From contig JAJKHS010000001.1 in assembly GCA_021154885.1 (NCBI GenBank), positions 62,001-126,000 on the forward strand: a DNA stretch of 64,000 nt, written 5' to 3'. Position 1 is the first letter of the stretch, and the number at the start of each line of letters is the position of its first letter. Below are positions 57,071 through 64,000 of the stretch, piece after piece. The notes beneath the pieces were generated by a model that was not told the origin of the DNA, made no database searches, and was given only the letters and a program-made list of their open reading frames with translations. The stretch is from Thermoanaerobaculum sp. GTDB taxonomy: Bacteria; Acidobacteriota; Thermoanaerobaculia; Multivoradales; UBA5704. A program made the position numbers and the translations under genes.

Positions 57071-58447
57071 TCAGAGCTGGCCCGACGTCATCGCCTCCAT
57101 CTTCGCCAGGTACGCGGGGTCCTGATAACGGCTGAGGGCGAATTCGGGAGCGTAGTCCGGCAGGGCGGCGCCGGCGATATAGGCGGCGAGCAACTCGGCC
57201 GCGGCCTGTGAGGCCATGATGCCGTAGCCCGACATGCCGCAGAGGAGGTAGTTGCCCGCGACCGGCGTGGGACCGATCAGCAGCCGGTTCTCCTTCGTCT
57301 TGCAGTAGTAGCCGCCGTCGACGTAGGGCCGGCGCATGCGGGGGCCCAGGTACTCGGCCAGCGCCGGCACCATGCGGGCGAGGCCGCGCACCACGACCTC
57401 CGGATAGAACGGATCGAATTTCGGCGGGAAGACCGGCTCCATCGGCTCCAGGTGATAGGTCCAGAGCAGCAGGTGCCAGCGGCTGTCCCGGCCCCCCTCG
57501 GGGCGGAAGTGGACTCCCGCCGGCAGGGTGCCCAGGAGCCAGCGCAGCTGGGGCTCCTGCGCGAGCTGCTCCCGCTCCTCGTCGCTCCAGGCGAGGGCCA
57601 CGGGATCGGTCCAGATCATCAGCGGCAGGTCGCGGGGGATCAGCCCCAGGTAGTCCTCGAACATCACCTTGCCGTGCAGCTCGTTGAACAGCGGCAGCTC
57701 GACGCCGCTCATGCGGCCCACGGCGGGGGAGAGCGGGCCGGCGGCGTTGACGAAGCGGCGGGTGGCGATCGCGTCCTCGCCGGAGCCGGGCGCCAAGCGG
57801 ACCCCCTCGATCCGGCCGTCGCGCACGGTCACCTCCTCGATCCGCCCCTTGACGAAGCGCAACCCATGCTCGCGCGCCTTCTCCAGGAGGTACATGCCGA
57901 GTTGCTGGGCGGAGAGCCAGCCACAGCGGCGGACGTGGAGGAGGGCCAGGGTGTCCGGCGTGAGGAAGGGGAAGCGGCGAAGGATGCGCTCGCGGTCCAG
58001 CACCAGGTCGGCGCCCGTGAGGTCGGGGGCGAGCTCCTCGGCCCGCTCCGCGGGGAATGGCGGATCGTCCGGCCCGCCGCGATGAATGCGCAGCTCGCCG
58101 GCCCCCAGCGCCGAGACCTCGCGGGCGCCGCGCTCCAGCGCCGCGGCCTGGACCGGATCCGCCGTGAGGTAGGCGTAGCCCCGGCGGTTCATCACGAAGA
58201 GATTGCCGCTCTCCGCCGCCAGCTCCTCCAGCAGGTCGATGCTGCGGTTCATGAACCGGATCATCGTATCCCCCGGCCCCGGCCACCAGTTGCGATAGCA
58301 CTCGGTGGACTTGTCGCTGGTCACGGAGAGCGGCGGCTGATCGTCCACCAGCACCACGTCCCGCAGGCCGTGGCGCACGGTGAGATGATAGGCGGCGGAG
58401 ATGCCGGCGATCCCGGCGCCGCAGATGACGACCTCGGCGGTGCGCAT
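57071..58447 (-). CDS. DAO-type FAD-dependent oxidoreductase
   Basis: 458 residues. The N-terminal FAD motif VVICGAGIAGISAAYHL, then VVLVDDQPPLSVTSDKSTE, GWLSAQQLGMYLLEKAREHG, RRFVNAAGPLSPAVG and the C-terminal GNYLLCGMSGYGIMASQAAAE are those of D-amino-acid/sarcosine/glycine oxidase-family enzymes. The substrate amine is not predictable. It is not linked to an operon. Confidence 0.9.
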   Translation of the reverse strand: MRTAEVVICGAGIAGISAAYHLTVRHGLRDVVLVDDQPPLSVTSDKSTECYRNWWPGPGDTMIRFMNRSIDLLEELAAESGNLFVMNRRGYAYLTADPVQAAALERGAREVSALGAGELRIHRGGPDDPPFPAERAEELAPDLTGADLVLDRERILRRFPFLTPDTLALLHVRRCGWLSAQQLGMYLLEKAREHGLRFVKGRIEEVTVRDGRIEGVRLAPGSGEDAIATRRFVNAAGPLSPAVGRMSGVELPLFNELHGKVMFEDYLGLIPRDLPLMIWTDPVALAWSDEEREQLAQEPQLRWLLGTLPAGVHFRPEGGRDSRWHLLLWTYHLEPMEPVFPPKFDPFYPEVVVRGLARMVPALAEYLGPRMRRPYVDGGYYCKTKENRLLIGPTPVAGNYLLCGMSGYGIMASQAAAELLAAYIAGAALPDYAPEFALSRYQDPAYLAKMEAMTSGQL

Positions 58448-58462
58448 GCGGCTAGCTTATCG

Positions 58463-58683
58463 TCAATCGGTGAGGGGCCGCACCGCCGTGTACTCCGACA
58501 ACATCCCCATCTCCACCCGCCGCTCCACCGAGGAGAACCCGGCGTCCTGGAGCGCGCCGAGGATGACCTCCGGCGGAACGCCATCCGCCGCCGGTGCTCC
58601 GCCTCGTCGGCGTAATAGCGCGTGAGCGGCGGATGCGGGCGGAGGGGATCAGCTTCGACGACCTGGGAGCTCACCTCGGTCAT
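58463..58683 (-). pseudogene. Internally deleted UbiE-like methyltransferase
   Basis: From ATG 58683 the frame gives HPPLTRYYADEAEHRR, a typical start of a UbiE-like methyltransferase. Just after it, in another frame, follows VPPEVILGALQDAGFSSVER and GMLSEYTAVRPLTD to TGA 58463, a typical end of the same family. Motif I and the whole middle (roughly 150-200 residues) are missing, and the two ends are out of frame. An internal deletion is the simplest explanation. Confidence 0.65.
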
Positions 58684-58722
58684 GGCGGGGAAGATATCGC
58701 AGGCCACGGGGACCGGGAAAGC

Positions 58723-58833
58723 GAAGGACACCAAGGGCAACAAGGACATCAGGGACACGAAGAATATCGCCGCGACTAGAGCTTTCCTCGTCCTTGGCGT
58801 CCTTGGTGTCCTTGACGTCCTTGTCTTCGGCTT
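58723..58833. repeat. Inverted 9-bp-period repeat, locus 4
   Basis: AAGGACACCAAGGGCAACAA and GGACATCAGGGACACGAAG on the left face TCCTTGGCGTCCTTGGTGTC and CTTGACGTCCTTGTC on the right, around GAATATCGCCGCGACT. It is downstream of thrC (minus) and could act as its terminator. Confidence 0.75.
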
Positions 58834-58849
58834 TCTGCCGCGCAGGCTC

Positions 58850-60160
58850 CTATGAAGACTCGATTTCGCGCTGCTTGTCCAGCACCTCCCGCAACGCACC
58901 GACCTCATTCGGAATCTCCCGCCCCAGGAACGGTCTTCCCAGGAGATCCGACAGCGCCGGGGGGATTGCGACCTCGATCCCCAGCCGCTCGTAGACGGGC
59001 AGGAACTTGGCGGGGTGGGCGGTGCCCAGGAAGACGCCGGTCTCTCCGGGTTGCAGGCGGGCGCGCAGGACGCCCCAGGCCACGGCGGCGTGCGGGTCCG
59101 CCAGGTAGCCGTGGGTGCTCAGCTCGCGGATCGACCTCTCGGTCTCCGCGTCGCTCTGGGAGCCCCAGCGCAGGACGCGGCGCAGGGCCTCCAGATCCCC
59201 TTTGAAAAGGTTTTCGATGCGTTCCCAGTTGTTGGGAGCGCCCACGTCCATGGCGTTCGAGAGGGTGGCGACCGACGGCCGCGGCCGATAATCCCCCGTC
59301 TCCAGGTAGTCAGGCACCGTGGTGTTGGCGTTGGTGGCGGCGATGAAGGCTTTGACCGGCAGGCCCATGGCGCGGGCCAGCAGGCCGGCGCAGAGATTGC
59401 CGAAATTGCCGCTGGGCACGGCGATCACGGGCGGCTCGGAGATCCCCAGCCGGCGCAGCGCGGCGACCGCCTCGGCGTAGTAGAGGGTCTGCGGCAGCAG
59501 CCGCGCGACGTTGATCGAGTTGGCCGAGGTCAGACCGTGGCGGGCTGTCAGACCGGCGTCGGCGAAGGCGGTTTTCACCAGCGTCTGGCAGTCGTCGAAG
59601 GCGCCGTCCACGGCGAGGGCCGTGACGTTCTCCCCGAGAGTGGCGAACTGCAGCTCCTGGAGGGCCGAGACGCGGCCTTGTGGGTAGAGCACCACGGCCC
59701 GCACTCCCGGCCGCCGCCAGAAGGCCCGGGCCACGGCCGCGCCCGTGTCGCCGCTGGTGGCAGTCAGGATGGTCACCGGCCGGCCGGGCTCGCGCGGCTC
59801 CCGCACATCGTCCAGCACGGCGGCGAAGAAGCGGGCGCCGAAGTCCTTGAAGGCCAGGGTGGGACCATGGAACAGCTCGAGGGCGAAGACGCCGGGGCGC
59901 ACCGGCACCAGGGGGACGGGGAAGTCCAGGGCCTCACGCACCGCCTGCGCTACGGGTTCGCGCCCCAGCTCGTCCGCCAGCAGACGGTCGAGGACCACGG
60001 CGCAACGCTCGCTCCAGGCGAGGTCCAGCAGCTCGGGCCAATCTGGAAAGACGGGCAGGGGATCGGGCATCCACAGACCGCCGCCCGGGGCGATCCCTGC
60101 TAGCACGGCCTGGCGAAAATTCGCGTGGCGCTGCGGGTCGCGCGTGCTCACCAGCCTCAT
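58850..60160 (-). CDS. thrC: Threonine synthase
   Basis: 436 residues from ATG 60160, overlapping the thrB stop (ATGA). MRLVSTRDPQRHANFRQAVL is the usual N-terminus. The PLP lysine lies in HGPTLAFKDFGARFF. TATSGDTGAAVARAF and VPSGNFGNLCAGLLA are phosphate/PLP-binding motifs. It converts O-phosphohomoserine to threonine, the last step of the pathway encoded by this operon. Confidence 0.95.
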   Translation of the reverse strand: MRLVSTRDPQRHANFRQAVLAGIAPGGGLWMPDPLPVFPDWPELLDLAWSERCAVVLDRLLADELGREPVAQAVREALDFPVPLVPVRPGVFALELFHGPTLAFKDFGARFFAAVLDDVREPREPGRPVTILTATSGDTGAAVARAFWRRPGVRAVVLYPQGRVSALQELQFATLGENVTALAVDGAFDDCQTLVKTAFADAGLTARHGLTSANSINVARLLPQTLYYAEAVAALRRLGISEPPVIAVPSGNFGNLCAGLLARAMGLPVKAFIAATNANTTVPDYLETGDYRPRPSVATLSNAMDVGAPNNWERIENLFKGDLEALRRVLRWGSQSDAETERSIRELSTHGYLADPHAAVAWGVLRARLQPGETGVFLGTAHPAKFLPVYERLGIEVAIPPALSDLLGRPFLGREIPNEVGALREVLDKQREIESS

Positions 60161-61125
60161 GCGAGCATTCCTGGTGGCAAAACGCGTGCGCCGCGGTGGT
60201 CGAGGCGGCAGAGGCGGGCTGCGGAGGCGAGGCCGGCGCTTCCCAGGGCCTGCTGGAGGGCATCCGCCACGGCCACGGCCTGCGCGCGGCTCTCGGCCAC
60301 GGCGAAGATCGCCGGGCCCGCGCCCGAGAGACTGCAGCCCAGCGCCCCGGCGGCCAGCGCCGCGGCCTGGGCGGCACGGAAGCCCGGCACCAGCGGCGCG
60401 CGCCAGGGCTCGGCCAGCACGTCCCGCAGACAGCGGCGGAGGAGGTCGCGGTCGCCAGACTCCAGGGCGTGGACGAACCCCGCCAGATTCTGAGCGAAGG
60501 CCAGCGTGGCTGCCAGGGAAAACTCCCGGGGGAGGACCTTGCGGCTGCGCTCGGTGGCCAGCTCCAGGGCGGGAGAGACCACCACCAGCACCAGTTCGTC
60601 GAACCACGGCAGGGCCCGGGCCTCGGGCGCGCCGCCGGGGCCGGGGACGAGGAGCTGAAGGCCGCCGGCGAGCGAGGGGACGACGTTGTCCAGGTGCACG
60701 GACCCCGAGACCAGGGCCTCGGCGCGGCCGGCCACGGCGAACAGCTCGGACGCCGGGAGCGGCGCGTCCAGCAGGGCCTGGCAGGCGGCGAGGGTGGCGG
60801 CCACCGAGCTGGCGCTGGAGCCCAGGCCGCTGCAGCGGGGGAGGCGCTTCTCCAAGTGGAAGGCCAGGGTCGGGCACTCGATCCCCTTCACCCGCAGCGC
60901 CTCGCGATAGAGGGCGTAGGTGCGCAGCACCAGGTTCTGCCAGGGGTCCGCCGGGAGGTCCGCGGCGTGGGAGCCTGAGGTGGTGAGGCCCACCTCCGCC
61001 GCCGGCTCGGCGGTCACCACGTCCCCCCAGAGGTTGTCGTCCAGGGGAGCGAGGGCGGCGCCCATGAGATCAAAGCCGGCGGCGAAGTTGCCGATGCTGG
61101 CGGGGGCGTAGGCGCGGATTCCCAT
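60157..61125 (-). CDS. thrB: Homoserine kinase
   Basis: 322 residues. GHMP kinase: APASIGNFAAGFDLMGAAL at the N-terminus, the ATP loop LPRCSGLGSSASSVAA (near 95), and the C-terminal CSLSGAGPAIFAVAES. It phosphorylates homoserine. The start is 21 bp after thrA, and the stop overlaps thrC. Confidence 0.95.
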   Translation of the reverse strand: MGIRAYAPASIGNFAAGFDLMGAALAPLDDNLWGDVVTAEPAAEVGLTTSGSHAADLPADPWQNLVLRTYALYREALRVKGIECPTLAFHLEKRLPRCSGLGSSASSVAATLAACQALLDAPLPASELFAVAGRAEALVSGSVHLDNVVPSLAGGLQLLVPGPGGAPEARALPWFDELVLVVVSPALELATERSRKVLPREFSLAATLAFAQNLAGFVHALESGDRDLLRRCLRDVLAEPWRAPLVPGFRAAQAAALAAGALGCSLSGAGPAIFAVAESRAQAVAVADALQQALGSAGLASAARLCRLDHRGARVLPPGMLA

Positions 61126-61146
61126 GTCGTCTCTCTCCCCGGACCT

Positions 61147-63606
61147 TCACGCCACGATCTTGAGCAGGTCCGCGAGCGCGCCCGCGGCCGTCACCTCGCC
61201 GCCGGCGCCATAGCCACGGACCACCAGCGGCGTCGGCTGGTAGTGCTCGGTCAGGAAGGAGAAGGCGTTCTCGCCGCCGCGCACGGCGAACAGCGGATGC
61301 TCCGGCCCCACCGCCTCCAGGCCCACCCGGCAATGGTAGCCGCCGTCCCCGGCCTCGATGACGCCGGCGTGGCGCAGCACCCGCCCTGCGGCGACGAGGG
61401 CGTCGCGGCGGACCGCGAAGATCGGATCGAGCCGCGGCAGGCCGGCCAGGAAATCCTCGACGGAACCCGAGGCGTCGTAGTCCGGCGGCAGCACGCCCAG
61501 CACCTGGACGTCGGCGAGCTCGATGCCGGCTCCCAGCTCGCGAGCCAGGATGAGGAGCTTGCGGGCCACGTCGAGCCCGGACAGGTCGTCCCGCGGGTCG
61601 GGCTCGGTGAAGCCCCGGTCGCGGGCCGTGCGCACGGCCTGCGAGAAGGGCACCCCCTCCTCCAGGGCGCCGAGCAGGAAGGAGAGGGAGCCCGAGAGCA
61701 CGGCCTCCAGGCGCAGCACCCGGTCGCCCCCCTCCAGCAGGCTGCGCAGTGTACCGATGACCGGCAGGCCCGCCCCCACGTTGGTCTCGTAGAAGAACCG
61801 GCGCTTCAGGCGCGCGCTCGTCTGGTGCAGCCGCCGGTAGTCCGCGAAGGGGGCGCTGTTGGCCTTCTTGTTCACCGTCACCACGTGCAGGCCGGCGGCG
61901 AAGAGGCGGCCGTAGGCGGCGGCCACCCCGTCGTCCGAGGTGCAGTCGATGAACACGGGGTTGACCAGCCGGGCGCGGGCGACCTCGGCGAGCAGGGCGT
62001 CGAGCGAGGAGGGGAGAGCGGCGGCGGCGAGGCTGGGGACCCACGTCGCCGGGTCCAGCCCTTCAGCCTCGAAGGCGCAGCGCTGCGAGTTGGCCACGGC
62101 GCAGAGCCGCAGGTCCACCCGGCGCTCCCGAGACTGATGCTCGGCCACCTTGCGCAGCAGCCTGGCGCCCACGTTGCCCACCCCCCAGACCACGAGTTGC
62201 AGCTCGCTCCGGCGCTCGAAGAGCTGGGCGTGGAGGTGGCGCACGGCCCGCGGCGCGTCGGTCGCCGCCACCACCGCCGAGATGTTGCGCTCGCTCGATC
62301 CTTGAGCGATGGCGACGACGCTCACGCCCACGTCCGCCAGGGCGCCGAAGAAGGCGCCCGCGACGCCCAGGCGGTGGCGCATGCCGTCGCCCACCAGGGA
62401 GAGGATGGAGCCGCCGGGGCGGAGCTGGACGGGGTCGAGCAGCCCCGCGGCGAGCTCGGCGGCGAAGGTCTCGCCCAGCGCCTGAACCGCCCGCGGGCCG
62501 TCGGCCTCGGCCACCGCGTACGAGATGGCCATCTCGCTGGAGCCCTGGGTGATGAGGATGACGGAGATCCCGGCCCCCGCCATGGCCTGGAAAACCCGGG
62601 CGGCGACGCCGGGCACGCCAGCCATCCCTGAGCCGGTGACGTCCACCAGGGCGATGCCCGGCAGGTAGGTGATCCCCCGGGCGCCGGCCTCCGCGGGGTC
62701 GGCCGGGGCGGCGGCGCCATGCACGAGGCTGCCGGGGTGGTCCGGGGCGAAGCTGTTGCGCACCCGCACCGGAATCCCCTTCTCCCGCGCCGGCTGGATG
62801 GTCTTGGGATGGAGCACCTTGGCGCCAAAGAAGGAGAGCTCCATGGCCTCCTCGTAGCTCACCTCGGGGAGCACGGCGGCCTGACGCACGAGCCGCGGAT
62901 CGGCCGTGAAGATGCCGTCGACGTCGGTCCAGATCTCCAGCCGCTCGGCGTCCAGGGCCCAGGCGGCGATGGCGGCCGAGTAGTCCGAGCCGCCGCGGCC
63001 GAGGAGGTTGACGCGGCCCGAGGCGTCGCCGCCGAAGAAGCCCGGCAGCAGAGCCACGGCCGGCGGATCCGAGCGCAGGGGCGCGAAGGCCTGGCGGGTG
63101 GCCTCCCAGTCGGGCGACGCCGAGAGAGGCGAGCCGCTGGTGCGGATCAGGACCTTGGGATCGAGCAGGCGGACGGCGAGGCCGCGGGCCGCGAGCAGCC
63201 GGTGGAGGAGAGCGCAGGCGGCCCGTTCGCCCAGCGAGGAGAGGACGGCGAGGGCCCCGGGCGGGCGCTCCAGGAGCAGGGCGAAGCCGCGCAGCAGGTT
63301 CTCCATCTCCCGCTCCAGCGCTCCCAGGTCGGCCTCGGCCGCGGCGGCGGGCTCAGCTCCGAGCTCGCTGCGCAGATCGGCCAGGATCTCCCGGTGCAGC
63401 GAGTGGAAGCGGGCCAGGGCCGGCGCCGCCGAGCCGCCTCCCGCCGCCTCCTCCGAGCCGCGCAGCAGGCCGTCGGTGACGCCCCCCACGGCCGAGGCCA
63501 CCACCAGCAGAGGGGCTTCGCCGGCTTGGCCTGCGACGATCTCCGCCACGCCACGCATCCGCTCCGCGCTGCCCACCGATGTCCCGCCGAACTTCAAGAC
63601 GCGCAT
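61147..63606 (-). CDS. thrA: Bifunctional aspartokinase / homoserine dehydrogenase
   Basis: 819 residues, the normal length for ThrA/MetL. Aspartokinase: [15 protein letters not shown] at the start, [19 protein letters not shown] and [17 protein letters not shown] regions follow ([36 protein letters not shown]). The homoserine dehydrogenase part has [36 protein letters not shown] and [23 protein letters not shown] 63606 is preceded by AAAGGAAA. It catalyses the first and third steps to threonine and is probably feedback-controlled through the ACT domains. Confidence 0.96.
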   Translation of the reverse strand: MRVLKFGGTSVGSAERMRGVAEIVAGQAGEAPLLVVASAVGGVTDGLLRGSEEAAGGGSAAPALARFHSLHREILADLRSELGAEPAAAAEADLGALEREMENLLRGFALLLERPPGALAVLSSLGERAACALLHRLLAARGLAVRLLDPKVLIRTSGSPLSASPDWEATRQAFAPLRSDPPAVALLPGFFGGDASGRVNLLGRGGSDYSAAIAAWALDAERLEIWTDVDGIFTADPRLVRQAAVLPEVSYEEAMELSFFGAKVLHPKTIQPAREKGIPVRVRNSFAPDHPGSLVHGAAAPADPAEAGARGITYLPGIALVDVTGSGMAGVPGVAARVFQAMAGAGISVILITQGSSEMAISYAVAEADGPRAVQALGETFAAELAAGLLDPVQLRPGGSILSLVGDGMRHRLGVAGAFFGALADVGVSVVAIAQGSSERNISAVVAATDAPRAVRHLHAQLFERRSELQLVVWGVGNVGARLLRKVAEHQSRERRVDLRLCAVANSQRCAFEAEGLDPATWVPSLAAAALPSSLDALLAEVARARLVNPVFIDCTSDDGVAAAYGRLFAAGLHVVTVNKKANSAPFADYRRLHQTSARLKRRFFYETNVGAGLPVIGTLRSLLEGGDRVLRLEAVLSGSLSFLLGALEEGVPFSQAVRTARDRGFTEPDPRDDLSGLDVARKLLILARELGAGIELADVQVLGVLPPDYDASGSVEDFLAGLPRLDPIFAVRRDALVAAGRVLRHAGVIEAGDGGYHCRVGLEAVGPEHPLFAVRGGENAFSFLTEHYQPTPLVVRGYGAGGEVTAAGALADLLKIVA

Positions 63607-63642
63607 CACCGAATTTCCTTTCCACTGATCTCTGCCGAAATT

Positions 63643-63673
63643 GAAAAGCCCCGCACCCTCCAAGGTGCGGGGC
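63643..63673 (-). promoter_or_regulatory. Attenuator-like hairpin upstream of thrA
   Basis: On the minus strand GCCCCGCACC-TTGGAG-GGTGCGGGGC is followed by TTTTC, a Rho-independent-terminator-like structure 40 bp before the thrA ATG. Its position in the leader of the thr operon suggests attenuation. No leader peptide with a Thr/Ile run was found, so the sensing mechanism is unknown. It may instead end transcription from upstream. Confidence 0.55.
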
Positions 63674-63744
63674 CTGAGGTTTCCGGGGACTCGGAACCGA
63701 GGCGGGAGTATGGCGAAGGCAGGGAGCCCGGGTCAAGGCCCCCT

Positions 63745-63835
63745 CCTGGGACCGCCGGCGTCCCGCCGGCTACTAACTTCTGTTTTTTAAAAAAGAAGCG
63801 GAGTTAGCTGCCGGCGGGACGCCGGCGGTCCCAGG
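63745..63835. repeat. GC-rich palindromic element, copy C
   Basis: The same 26-bp inverted arms as copy B (CCTGGGACCGCCGGCGTCCC at the left) around TACTAACTTCTG-TTTTTTAAAAAA-GAAGCGGAGTTAG. It lies 7 bp beyond the stop of the partial methyltransferase gene at the window end. Confidence 0.92.
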
Positions 63836-63841
63836 GATTGT

Positions 63842-64000
63842 TCAGGATGCCCCCTCCCCTTCGAGGATCCGCCGCTTCCGCTCCTCCCCCCACCGATACC
63901 CGCCGGTTTCGCCGTTCCCCCGCACCACGCGGTGACAGGGGACGACGAGCGCCACCCGGTTGCTGGCGCAGGCGCGGGCCACGGCGCGGGCGGCTCCGGG
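63842..64000 (-). CDS. ogt: O6-methylguanine-DNA methyltransferase, 3' end only
   Basis: The C-terminal 52 residues of a gene cut by the window edge. ARACASNRVALVVPCHRVVR contains the PCHRV active site, whose Cys takes the alkyl group from O6-methylguanine. GETGGYRWGEERKRRIL is the conserved sequence after it. Whether the protein is Ogt-, Ada- or MGMT-type cannot be told from this part. Confidence 0.92.
   Translation of the reverse strand, partial: PGAARAVARACASNRVALVVPCHRVVRGNGETGGYRWGEERKRRILEGEGAS

Noticed and set aside
1-64000. tRNA, rRNA, riboswitch or transposase genes
   Set aside because: None was recognised by eye on either strand; a covariance-model scan would be needed to exclude small RNAs.

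Overview
This 64 kb window is GC-rich chromosomal DNA from a Gram-negative-type bacterium. The gene content points to Acidobacteriota: a large BNR/sortilin-type secreted protein, secreted proteins with DUF11, GEVED and SLH domains, small precursor peptides with an L.L.KETLR.L leader, and many palindromic intergenic repeats. No rRNA or tRNA is present to confirm this, so the assignment is an inference.

Layout. 1-9.8 kb: a complete type I-C CRISPR-Cas locus on the minus strand (cas3-cas5c-cas8c-cas7-cas4-cas1-cas2, a small unknown ORF, leader, array of 18 repeats). Just upstream of cas3, on the plus strand, lies a solo repeat 3' end. The spacer-like sequence after it matches the 5' end of cas3 next to a TTC PAM, which looks like a Cascade-guided autorepressor (CreR-like) element. 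It is followed directly by hicA-hicB. 10-23.7 kb: large secreted proteins (SLH/Ig-like, glycosidase-like, radical-copper oxidase), two near-identical methyltransferases and two lanthipeptide-type precursor peptides. 23.7-35.7 kb: a defence-like stretch with MNT/HEPN (HEPN broken), an AlbA_2/ATPase regulator, a BNR protein, a methyltransferase, and a tightly coupled four-gene operon (acetyltransferase-like, TIR effector, two large paralogues). In this operon the TIR protein and both large proteins share one nuclease-like N-terminal module.

36-50.4 kb: a secreted CarboxypepD_reg protein, a methyltransferase, a flavin-dependent tryptophan-type halogenase, a GH13 enzyme, and a RiPP module. The RiPP module has a HopA1-like protein followed by a PqqD-like/kinase/LanC fusion with a Cys-Cys-Gly zinc motif. 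Further on are a DUF2277 protein, secreted proteins, a third precursor peptide and a stand-alone LanC with the classical Cys-His-Gly motif. No LanB or SpvC-type lyase is in the window, so the HopA1-like protein is the natural candidate lyase. 50.4-64 kb: a 21-bp minisatellite, palindromic repeats, a secreted metalloprotease, a stand-alone homoserine dehydrogenase, a DUF5996 protein, a TPR protein, a DAO-type oxidoreductase, a methyltransferase remnant, the thrA-thrB-thrC operon behind an attenuator-like hairpin, and the 3' end of an O6-methylguanine-DNA methyltransferase gene cut by the window edge.

Three points stand out: the putative self-targeting CRISPR-like RNA upstream of cas3, the TIR/nuclease-like operon, and the HopA1-like plus kinase-LanC pair with precursors scattered over 38 kb. 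All identifications come from reading sequence and from memory of families; no database search was run.
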